A stretch of 10,237 nt of DNA from UBA9926 sp964524295 (GTDB lineage Bacteria > Pseudomonadota > Gammaproteobacteria > Pseudomonadales > Azotimanducaceae), in contig CAZGCW010000137.1 of the NCBI GenBank assembly GCA_964524295.1, positions 1-10,237 on the forward strand, read 5' to 3'. The notes under the pieces were generated by a model, which saw nothing but the letters and a program-made list of their open reading frames with translations, was not told the origin of the DNA and did no database searches. Of the stretch, positions 1 to 6,522 are shown piece after piece (position 1 is the first letter of the stretch; every line of letters begins with the position of its first letter). A program made the translations under genes and the position numbers.

Positions 1-1
1 G

Positions 2-448
2 ACAGCGGGCCTGGCTAGAGATGTAATTCTGGTGGGTGAGGGCCAAAGTGAGCTTGAAACTGATCTTGCCAGGGCAGCCGAATCCCAGGGACGTACGGTG
101 ACCCCAGAGAGTCTGCCAGAGAACGGTTTGTTTTTCCGAGCTGATCATTTTTCGCTGGCCAAAGTAGGCGTGCCAGTACTGCTGCTGATGGGAATAGCCG
201 GTGGCGCTGACCTGATTGAAGGGGGACGCGCCGCCGGTGACCAATGGGTAAGCGATTACATCAGGGGTTGCTATCATCAAACCTGCGACGTCTGGGACCC
301 TTCCTGGGATCTCAGCGGTGCGGCTCAGGATGTTGAATTGTTTCAATTGATCATAGATGACCTGGCAAATTCCAGGCGTTGGCCGGAATGGCAGGATGGG
401 TCTGAATTTAAGGCCATACGCCAGCAAAGCAGTCACCAGCGCCAGTAG
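2..448 (+). CDS. M28-family zinc peptidase, C-terminal fragment
   Basis: The frame is open from the left edge to a TAG at 446-448, giving the last 148 residues. The real start lies outside the window; the GTG at 32 is internal. The visible part matches the C-terminal half of M28 (aminopeptidase Y-like) proteins of about 550 residues. It has an FFRADHFSLAKVGVPVL stretch (usually F-Y-R-S-D-H in relatives), then YHQTCDVWDPSWDLSGAAQD, where the His of YHQ is the expected last zinc ligand, and a typical tail with RRWPEW and GSEF. Family members hydrolyse N-terminal residues or small peptides with two zinc ions and are often exported; export cannot be judged here because the N-terminus is missing. 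The gene converges on the minus-strand amidohydrolase gene with 71 bp between the stop codons. Family assignment is fairly sure; the substrate is unknown. Confidence 0.85.
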   Translation, partial: TAGLARDVILVGEGQSELETDLARAAESQGRTVTPESLPENGLFFRADHFSLAKVGVPVLLLMGIAGGADLIEGGRAAGDQWVSDYIRGCYHQTCDVWDPSWDLSGAAQDVELFQLIIDDLANSRRWPEWQDGSEFKAIRQQSSHQRQ

Positions 449-457
449 TGGTTTCCT

Positions 458-479
458 AAAAAAATTGGCTATGGGCCAA
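458..479 (-). terminator. Rho-independent terminator candidate for the minus strand
   Basis: Read on the minus strand there is a 5-bp stem TTGGC/GCCAA around the loop CCATA, followed directly by seven T residues (458-464 as A on the plus strand). It lies about 40 bp after the stop codon of the amidohydrolase gene, between two convergent genes. The stem is short, so efficiency may be modest. On the plus strand no T-run follows the hairpin, so it is unlikely to terminate the peptidase transcript. Confidence 0.55.
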
Positions 480-519
480 CTGCCCGCGCGATTAATTAGC
501 CATTAAGTGTATCGTATCA

Positions 520-2253
520 TCAGATTTGCGAAGCCTGCTGCCTGCTTGTTTGGCCATCTGAACGTCTGACTAGTTTGCCGGGTAAGGCACCAGTGTGCGC
601 TCCCTTCTGGAAAATAATTTCCCCTGATTTGATCGTGATGTCATACCCCTCAGCCCGTTGCACGAGTCGACGACCTTTGGCGGGTAAATCAAAGATCGCT
701 TCAGGGCGGTGCAAGCGTAAGGATTCGAAGTCGATGATGTTGATGTCGGCGATCATGCCTTCCTTGATCTGACCGCGGTCGAACATCCCAAAGGCGGTTG
801 CTGTATTGGAGGTCAGGGATTTAACGATAAATTCAAGTTCAAGCTTGTCACCTTTGGTACGATCCCTTCCCCAATGGGTCATGATGAAAGTGGGCATGCC
901 CGCATCGGCAATGACGCCACAATGTGCGCCACCATCACTGAGACCAAACAGGACATTAGGGTGCTCAAGCAGTTTTTTCTGGGAGTCCAGGGTAAAATTC
1001 TGGTAGCCTCCCAGGGGCTGGTAGAAGAGCTCTTTTCCGTCGTTGGCAATGAGTAAATCGTACATGACTTCCATGGCATCCATGCCACGCGCTTTGGCTA
1101 TGCCTGTGATGCTGGCTTCAGCATCTGGCTCGTAATCCGGATTTTCACCAAGGGGAAAGACCTGGTTCATTAGGCTGTTAAGATGCTGCATCAGTCCACC
1201 TTTGATCACGGATTCTTCAGATAGCAGCTGTTTTTTCATGTCTGGTTCATTCAGCCGCTGAAGCAGAGTCGGGTGATCCAGTCCGGCTAGCTCCCTGCGC
1301 CAGGTTGGGTGACCAATAAAGGCATGGAAGCTGGATTGAAGTCCATGCAGTACCCCGGTCGGTCGACCGGCGGCCTGGGGTCTGATTTCCCGGCCTTCTT
1401 TTCTGGCTTGCTCAGCTAATTTATACATTTTCCCGTTTTCGTAAGCAGGTGCCGTGGTGGCAATCAGGGTCACGGTCAGTCCGGTTTGTTTCTGGAATTC
1501 AGTAACCCAGGCCCACTCTTTGTCATCACCGAGGTGGTCTGATACCAGTTCGAATACGGAATTATTTAAGCCCTTCATCGCCAGGCCTAATGCCAGCATT
1601 TCCTCATTACCCGAAAACGTACCCGGCATGTACTCGCCGTGAATATCTTTATGTAAGAGTGTTTTTGAGCTTGAAAACCCGAGGGCGCCTGCTTCAACCC
1701 CCTGTCGAACCAGCGTGGCCATTTCATCAACCTCAGCTCTGGATGGTGCATAGTCGGTATTGCATCGCTCGCCCATAACATAAGCGCGGATGGCGCCATG
1801 GGGAACTTGTGTCGCTACATCAATGGCCCGGGGGACGGTTTCCAGAGCATCCAAATACTCAGGAAAACTTTCCCACTGCCAGTTGATACCCTCAGAGAGA
1901 GCCGCCCCTGGGATATCTTCTACTCCCTCCATGAGCTCAATCAGGAATTGGCGATCGTCTTTTTTAACGGGGGCGAAACCAACACCGCAATTACCCATAA
2001 CTACCGTGGTGACCCCATGCCAGCTGGAGGGCGCCAGCAGCGGGTCCCAGGTTGCCTGACCGTCATAGTGGGTATGAATATCGACCCATCCGGGAGTAAC
2101 CAGTTTGCCCTCGGCATCGATCTCGCGATGCGCAGTGTCAGTAATTTGCCCGACTCTGGCAATCTTGCCCTCTTTTATTGCTATATCGCTGATAAATCGG
2201 TCTTCGCCACTGCCATCAATGATCGTGCCGTTGCGGATGATCAGGTCATACAT
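520..2253 (-). CDS. D-aminoacylase-like amidohydrolase
   Basis: This 577-residue protein belongs to the metal-dependent amidohydrolase superfamily, N-acyl-D-amino-acid deacylase-like branch. The N-terminal small beta domain (about 1-55) starts with MYDLIIRNGTIIDGSG and is followed by PGWVDIHTHYDGQ, giving the paired metal ligands H60 and H62. GNCGVGFAP (C89) corresponds to the bridging cysteine of D-aminoacylase. LSDGGAH (D440) is the catalytic Asp strand, and IKEGMIADINIID (497-509) is the usual return to the beta domain. No signal peptide is visible, so it is probably cytoplasmic. The frame opens 35 codons further upstream, but start 2253 is preferred because it begins at the conserved MYDLIIR strand and has an AGAGGT ribosome site 7 nt upstream. 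The His ligands of the second metal site in canonical D-aminoacylases are not apparent near residues 232-270 (FELVSDH, TLIATTAPAY). The substrate therefore should not be assumed to be an N-acyl-D-amino acid. Confidence 0.88.
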   Translation of the reverse strand: MYDLIIRNGTIIDGSGEDRFISDIAIKEGKIARVGQITDTAHREIDAEGKLVTPGWVDIHTHYDGQATWDPLLAPSSWHGVTTVVMGNCGVGFAPVKKDDRQFLIELMEGVEDIPGAALSEGINWQWESFPEYLDALETVPRAIDVATQVPHGAIRAYVMGERCNTDYAPSRAEVDEMATLVRQGVEAGALGFSSSKTLLHKDIHGEYMPGTFSGNEEMLALGLAMKGLNNSVFELVSDHLGDDKEWAWVTEFQKQTGLTVTLIATTAPAYENGKMYKLAEQARKEGREIRPQAAGRPTGVLHGLQSSFHAFIGHPTWRRELAGLDHPTLLQRLNEPDMKKQLLSEESVIKGGLMQHLNSLMNQVFPLGENPDYEPDAEASITGIAKARGMDAMEVMYDLLIANDGKELFYQPLGGYQNFTLDSQKKLLEHPNVLFGLSDGGAHCGVIADAGMPTFIMTHWGRDRTKGDKLELEFIVKSLTSNTATAFGMFDRGQIKEGMIADINIIDFESLRLHRPEAIFDLPAKGRRLVQRAEGYDITIKSGEIIFQKGAHTGALPGKLVRRSDGQTSRQQASQI

Positions 2254-2260
2254 GATGATT

Positions 2261-2266
2261 ACCTCT
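2261..2266 (-). promoter_or_regulatory. Ribosome binding site fixing the amidohydrolase start
   Basis: The minus strand reads AGAGGT seven nucleotides before the ATG at 2253. The alternative upstream ATG at 2358 would add 35 residues that do not resemble the family, so this site decides the start. Confidence 0.7.
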
Positions 2267-2358
2267 TGTCGTTTATTTTGAAACCAGATGCCTGCTGAGG
2301 TGCTGGTTACCCTAATCGGATGCTTCGTTGAGCTAGAATAAACCACTTTATGGTCCAT

Positions 2359-2685
2359 TCAGCAAGGGTTGTCGGGTACTTTGGCATCGGTACCAGCGGG
2401 TTTTGATTGCTTTACTACTCTAAGGTGAGGGGCCCAACGACTGGAATCGGTTTCGCAGGGCCTGGATGCCATCTTATCGCCAGGCAAGGGTGAGGCAGGG
2501 GTGAGCGAAGAATGGCTCGCGTTCTGGATAGGCTCAGTTTCTCCTCCAGTGGGGTCTTTGGGTCAGTTTAACTGCCCGTCATCGGGTTTTAGGCCAAGAT
2601 CATTACAGGTATTTGAATAAGGCGTTTTAACTTAGCGTGTTTGTTGCTGGCAGTATCCCTGCACGCGCAGAGATGCCCAGCGCTG
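2359..2685. other. Non-coding stretch between two minus-strand genes
   Basis: No recognisable gene lies here. It holds the 3' trailer of the 350-residue protein gene and, with 2254-2358, the leader of the amidohydrolase gene. Visible structures are the 8-bp palindrome CAGCGCTG at 2678-2685, just after the upstream gene's stop; the near-perfect dyad CAGTTTAACTG at 2564-2574; and a CCCG-TCAT-CGGG hairpin with TTTT at 2575-2590, which is terminator-like only on the plus strand, where no gene needs it. A weak minus-strand promoter candidate is TTGCTG, 17 nt, TTTATT around 2333-2370. None of these is strong. Confidence 0.5.
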
Positions 2686-3738
2686 TCAGTAGCGACGATG
2701 GGATCTTTGCCAGTAGTCTTTGAGCAAGTCATCGTCGTATAGTTCACGATAAAATGAGTCCGGATCGCATAGCGAGGGGAAGCGTATTTTGCTGTCAGTC
2801 TCTTTTCTCCATCGCGCCCGCTTGACCATGGGTTCTCTGTAGTTTTCAGGGTCATGAATCGTCAGAACACCGACCAGGCGGCCTTTTTCATCGATGGAGT
2901 AATGCTCTATGGCAGTGGCGTTTTCAGAAATTGGATCCCCCATCCATTCACGAACGGTGGGTTGCAGGTGGGTGGTTTCGATCACCAGCGTACTACCTTG
3001 CCACTGTCCTGAAGAAAAACCCATGGGGTACCAGTCGGTATATTCGGGTGGTTGTCGCCCATCAAGGTAAATTCTTCGCAGGGTAGAGCCGAGTGCGATC
3101 GTAATTTTGCTGCTACTTTGGAAAATCTCCGGCTCGTTGCCCCTGAACCCCCAGCTCAGAACCAGGCCTGAGGGTTGGCAGCGTTGGGCGGGCAGGTCCA
3201 TGACCACATTAAAATCGGCTTTCCAGTCTTTAGCGGATTGGGTTAAATCGGCTGTCCATCGCCTGATTCCTCCGACATCGATCACCCAGCTTCCAGATAG
3301 GTCCACGGGTTTGGGTGTCGCTTCCAGCTGAGTGCCTGTATGGGGCGTTGCGGTCCAGGTCCCAGTCGGTGCGGGACAGGCGAGCGGTAGCCTTTTGCAT
3401 AGGGACTTGACTTCTGCGCTTGACTCAGTGCGAGGGCCAAATTCACCTGACATTGACCCATCCTCCAGCTTGCCTCGAAGCGTTCGCTCGAAAGGCATGC
3501 CAGCGGCAGTTCGGTCGTCGATGCCCATTTCTATCTCTTGTCCACTGATAGCCAGGCGAACCGGCCCACCTTCAGCAAAAGCGATTAATCCATTTTCAGT
3601 TTCTCGCAGTTCTAGCAGGCCTTCCATGGCAAAGCCTCGCTGTACAATGGTCAGGTCCCACTTCCCTGCAAAGTTGTTGGCAGCTTCAATTTGCAAGGAC
3701 AAGGAAAGCAGCAGGCTGAAAGTGACTAAGCGTTTCAT
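2686..3738 (-). CDS. Exported two-domain beta-rich protein of unknown function
   Basis: This 350-residue protein starts with a clear Sec signal peptide (K2 R3, then a leucine-rich core at 8-16, with probable cleavage after A19 or A20). The mature protein looks like two beta-rich units in tandem. The first begins FAGKWDLT (23-30) and the second LSGSWVID (147-154), both with the [FL]-x-G-x-W opening typical of lipocalin-like barrels. The second carries RIYLDGRQPPEYTDWYPMGFSSGQW (222-246) followed by GSTLVIET, a signature I associate with uncharacterised secreted bacterial proteins often found beside DUF6152 genes. Cysteines C114, C121, C187 and C324 could form disulfides after export. Its ATG shares one base with the stop of the upstream DUF6152 gene (TAATG), so the two are almost certainly co-translated and may act together in the periplasm. 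I cannot name a function or ligand. Confidence 0.85.
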   Translation of the reverse strand: MKRLVTFSLLLSLSLQIEAANNFAGKWDLTIVQRGFAMEGLLELRETENGLIAFAEGGPVRLAISGQEIEMGIDDRTAAGMPFERTLRGKLEDGSMSGEFGPRTESSAEVKSLCKRLPLACPAPTGTWTATPHTGTQLEATPKPVDLSGSWVIDVGGIRRWTADLTQSAKDWKADFNVVMDLPAQRCQPSGLVLSWGFRGNEPEIFQSSSKITIALGSTLRRIYLDGRQPPEYTDWYPMGFSSGQWQGSTLVIETTHLQPTVREWMGDPISENATAIEHYSIDEKGRLVGVLTIHDPENYREPMVKRARWRKETDSKIRFPSLCDPDSFYRELYDDDLLKDYWQRSHRRY

Positions 3739-4124
3739 TAGCGTCCAACCTTATTCTCGAGAACGGATCCGTCGGCGCGAAGGATAGTCCGGATGAACAT
3801 TTTTGGTGAACCGTCGTAAGTTGGATCTCCACTCATGGTTACTTTCTCACCGATTTCCAGAGTGTCGCGAACCCAGCCACGTCGACGAAGGGCGGTTGGG
3901 TTATGGCCATGGGTATTCCATTCCACCGTTTCCCCATCTACCTGGGTGACTTCAACGAAAATTCGAATATGGGGTGATTTAAACCAGACGTCAGTGATAA
4001 TGCCTTCGATGGTCACTGACTTGCTGATGTCAAAAGCAGCAAATACTGAGTGATGCGCGTTGCTCTGTTGCGGCGTTAGCATGATGCTGAGTGCCGTTAT
4101 CGCTGTCAGTAATAGAATTTTCAT
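3738..4124 (-). CDS. DUF6152-family exported small protein
   Basis: This 128-residue protein has a signal peptide at 1-23 (MKILLLTAITALSIML core, ending SNA). If cleaved after A23, the mature protein begins HHSVFAAFD, matching the A-H-H-S start I associate with DUF6152 proteins. The rest is a small beta-rich domain: SVTIEGIITDVWFKSPHIRIFVEV (36-59), with the family's G-x-[IV]-x-x-V-x-[WF]-x-x-P-H core, then WNTHGHNPTALRRRGW (69-84), GEKVTMSGDP (92-101) and a final strand to SVLENKVGR. The frame opens 23 codons upstream at 4193, but the signal peptide argues for 4124. The ribosome site is weak (GGAAAAAG). It is the first gene of a coupled pair with the 350-residue exported protein. The biochemical role of the family is not known to me; the clustered histidines suggest metal binding, which is inference only. 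Confidence 0.85.
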   Translation of the reverse strand: MKILLLTAITALSIMLTPQQSNAHHSVFAAFDISKSVTIEGIITDVWFKSPHIRIFVEVTQVDGETVEWNTHGHNPTALRRRGWVRDTLEIGEKVTMSGDPTYDGSPKMFIRTILRADGSVLENKVGR

Positions 4125-4506
4125 GTTGGCTTTTTCCACTGTTTTTTCTAGTTGGGGTTTAGGTCGTGTTAATACAACGCTTGAAATGGACATCGCTAAA
4201 TCAAGCCTAATGGGCCCGTTGTATTATTCTTTCAACTATGGTCTTGTTTTAATCGTGGCCAGATACACTAGCTGGGCCGGTCTTCTTATAATTTGCTTCC
4301 GTAAACTTGATTCTCAGATAGTCTACTATAAATACGTACTGTTATGATTTCATCCTTAATTGGGATCAGAACCGAGCCTGGTTAGACTAGGCTGCCTGGC
4401 GGATCTATTGAAGATTCAGGCTAACTGGCTGAGGATGATGGGCAGATAAACTGCTTGTTAGTGTCGTATAGGCGGTTAGCACCCTAAAACGGATACCGGC
4501 TTGGCT
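4125..4506. other. Non-coding stretch between liuD and the DUF6152 gene
   Basis: I see no gene here. It contains the trailer of liuD and the leader of the DUF6152 gene, both on the minus strand. A nested inverted repeat lies at 4170-4226. A smaller one, AGCCT/AGGCT, lies at 4375-4379 and 4389-4393 with a 9-nt loop, and GCTAAC/GTTAGC copies lie near 4420 and 4475. None is followed by a convincing T-run, so no terminator for liuD can be called. TATAAG on the minus strand near 4286-4291 is a possible -10 element, without a good -35. Confidence 0.5.
4170..4226. repeat. Nested inverted repeat in the DUF6152 leader
   Basis: The outer arms are TAATACAACG (4170-4179) and CGTTGTATTA (4217-4226), a perfect 10-bp match. 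The inner arms are GCTTGA (4179-4184) and TCAAGC (4201-4206), leaving a 16-nt apical loop and a 10-nt one-sided bulge. The element begins about 46 bp upstream of the chosen start at 4124, and could be a protein-binding dyad or an RNA hairpin in the leader. Confidence 0.5.
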
Positions 4507-6510
4507 TTAACTGGCAGTATCAAAATCGATCAGCTTGATCCCGCCATCGACTCTATCGCCAGGGCTGCAGTTGAATTGGCTGACAGAGCCAGCAGAAGGC
4601 GCATGGATGGTATGTTCCATCTTCATGGCCTCCATGACCATCAGGGCTTCGCCTTTGTCAACGGGCTGGCCTGTCTCGACCAGCAACGAAACAATGATGC
4701 CATTCATGGGTGCATTTAACCCGCCAGTATCGGCATGCGTGTCTCCGGTACCGTAATCGGGTTCGACCAGTTGGAAATGGTAAGTGCCGCTGCTAGAGAA
4801 CAGGGTGTAGCCGTTTTGGCTCTCGACAATAGTGTATCTGCTCTGTCGTTCATCCAGAGTCATTGTTACGGTCTGATTACGCAAGCTGCCGGCGACTTTA
4901 AAAGAGCGACTGGGAAGACGGATGATATAGGGTTCATCGCTGCGCTGAAACTCGACTTCTACACTTAGCTGTTCGGCTCCGATGGCCAGCTGGAGCGGGT
5001 GGCGATGAGGTTCATTTAATCGCCAGCCGTGATTGTGCTGCCAGGGCGAATGCGGGTCCCCTGATTCAGATGCCTGTTTGTTGGCCTTGTTCATCCTCTC
5101 CTGAACAAGATAAAAAGCCATAGCGCACACCAGTGATTCATCAGTCGTAGACTCTGGTTGTAGTAGATCATCCTCATGTTGCTCGATGAAGCCGGTATTA
5201 ATTTCTGCTAGGCCAAAGGCGCTGTGCCCGGCGATCTTGTGTAATAGTTTGATATTGGTGGTGATACCGCTGATATGGTAGTCAGCTAGAGCATGATCGA
5301 GACGTTGCAATGCGCGTGATCTGTCCTCATCCCAGCTGACCAGCTTAGCGATCATCGGGTCATAGAAAACATCTACTTTATCACCCTGCATCACCCCGGT
5401 GTCGATGCGTACGTGTGGGCCAGTCAGCGGAGGTGATAAGTAGGTCAAAGTTCCGGTTTGCGGCAGAAAATTGTTGTCCGGGTCTTCAGCGTAGATACGG
5501 GCTTCTATGGCATGCCCCTGGCTAGTAATTTCTTTTTGAAGTAAGGGCAGAGGCTCTCCCGCTGCGATTCGGATTTGCCATTCGACCAGGTCAATCCCGG
5601 TAATCATCTCAGTAACCGGATGTTCGACTTGTAACCGAGTATTCATTTCCATGAAGTAATATTTGTTTTCCCGATCCAGTAAGAATTCGACGGTACCTGC
5701 ACCGACATAATTGATGGCTTGAGCGCATCGGATGGCCGCTTCTCCCATCTGTTTTCTTAATGCAGGCGAAATACCAGGTGCAGGCGCTTCTTCGATAATT
5801 TTCTGATGGCGCCTTTGAATGGAGCAGTCTCGGTCTGACAGATAAACGGCATTATTAGCCTGGTCACAGAAAATCTGTACTTCTACGTGCCTGGGTTCTA
5901 CCAGGTATTTTTCCACCAGCATTTTGTCATCGTTAAAAGCATTCAACGATTCCCGTATGGCCGCCGCCAGGGCTGCTTCGAAGTCTGGTTCCTGCCAGAC
6001 CAATCGCATACCCTTGCCGCCGCCGCCAGCGGCGGCTTTAAGTAACACCGGGTAGCCGACTTCACTGGCTTGCTGATGCAGCACGTCTGGCTGTTGATCT
6101 TCACCGTGATAACCGGGGATCAGTGGTACTTCTGCTGTAGCCATGATTTGCTTTGCTGCTGACTTTGACCCCATTTTTTCTATGGCACTGGCACTTGGAC
6201 CGATAAAGGTCAGGTTGTTTTGCTCACATGCTTGGGCAAACGCGGCATTCTCTGAAAGGAAACCATAACCGGGATGAATGGCGTCAGCGTTGCAAACCAT
6301 GGCAGCTTGGATAACCTGATTGATATTGAGGTAGGATTCTGTCGCCGGTGCAGGGCCGATGTTGACACCCTCGTCTGCCATCTTTACGTGCAGGGCATCA
6401 GCATCGACTTCGGAAAAAACCGCCACGGTTTTAATCCCCATCAAGTTTGCCGTTTTAATAACGCGGCAAGCGATCTCACCACGATTAGCGACCAGTATCT
6501 TATTGAACAT
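4507..6510 (-). CDS. liuD: Methylcrotonyl-CoA carboxylase biotin-containing (alpha) subunit
   Basis: This 667-residue subunit carboxylates its own biotin with ATP and bicarbonate and, with LiuB, converts 3-methylcrotonyl-CoA to 3-methylglutaconyl-CoA in the cytoplasm. The biotin carboxylase domain covers about 1-445: KILVANRGEIACRV (4-17), the ATP-binding glycine loop AGGGGKGMR (161-169), HQKIIEEAPAPG (235-246) and the catalytic EMNTRLQVEHPVTE (288-301). A middle beta region follows (about 480-585). The C-terminal biotinyl domain carries VMEAMKM, with the biotinylated lysine at K630. The length is normal for this subunit. The sequence alone would also fit propionyl- or geranyl-CoA carboxylase; the partner gene and operon decide for methylcrotonyl-CoA. 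The start at 6510 has AGGA 8 nt upstream, and only 12 nt separate it from the liuB stop, so liuC is not interposed. Confidence 0.93.
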   Translation of the reverse strand: MFNKILVANRGEIACRVIKTANLMGIKTVAVFSEVDADALHVKMADEGVNIGPAPATESYLNINQVIQAAMVCNADAIHPGYGFLSENAAFAQACEQNNLTFIGPSASAIEKMGSKSAAKQIMATAEVPLIPGYHGEDQQPDVLHQQASEVGYPVLLKAAAGGGGKGMRLVWQEPDFEAALAAAIRESLNAFNDDKMLVEKYLVEPRHVEVQIFCDQANNAVYLSDRDCSIQRRHQKIIEEAPAPGISPALRKQMGEAAIRCAQAINYVGAGTVEFLLDRENKYYFMEMNTRLQVEHPVTEMITGIDLVEWQIRIAAGEPLPLLQKEITSQGHAIEARIYAEDPDNNFLPQTGTLTYLSPPLTGPHVRIDTGVMQGDKVDVFYDPMIAKLVSWDEDRSRALQRLDHALADYHISGITTNIKLLHKIAGHSAFGLAEINTGFIEQHEDDLLQPESTTDESLVCAMAFYLVQERMNKANKQASESGDPHSPWQHNHGWRLNEPHRHPLQLAIGAEQLSVEVEFQRSDEPYIIRLPSRSFKVAGSLRNQTVTMTLDERQSRYTIVESQNGYTLFSSSGTYHFQLVEPDYGTGDTHADTGGLNAPMNGIIVSLLVETGQPVDKGEALMVMEAMKMEHTIHAPSAGSVSQFNCSPGDRVDGGIKLIDFDTAS

Positions 6511-6522
6511 GTGCTTTATCCT

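Noticed and set aside
2254..2358. N-terminal extension of the amidohydrolase by 35 residues
   Set aside because: The extension is unlike the family and the conserved first strand MYDLIIR has its own good ribosome site.
2575..2590. CCCG-TCAT-CGGG hairpin followed by TTTT on the plus strand
   Set aside because: It has only a 4-bp stem and four T, and no plus-strand gene upstream needs a terminator.
2501..2620. A 39-codon plus-strand frame starting GTG, with GAGG 5 nt upstream and a hydrophobic EEWLAFWIGSVSPPVG segment
   Set aside because: It is short, has a non-ATG start, matches nothing I recognise and spans two dyads in the non-coding stretch; chance is the simpler explanation.
4060..4347. 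A 95-codon plus-strand frame with hydrophobic stretches
   Set aside because: Its first part is antisense to the clearly coding DUF6152 gene and the rest has no family resemblance or ribosome site.
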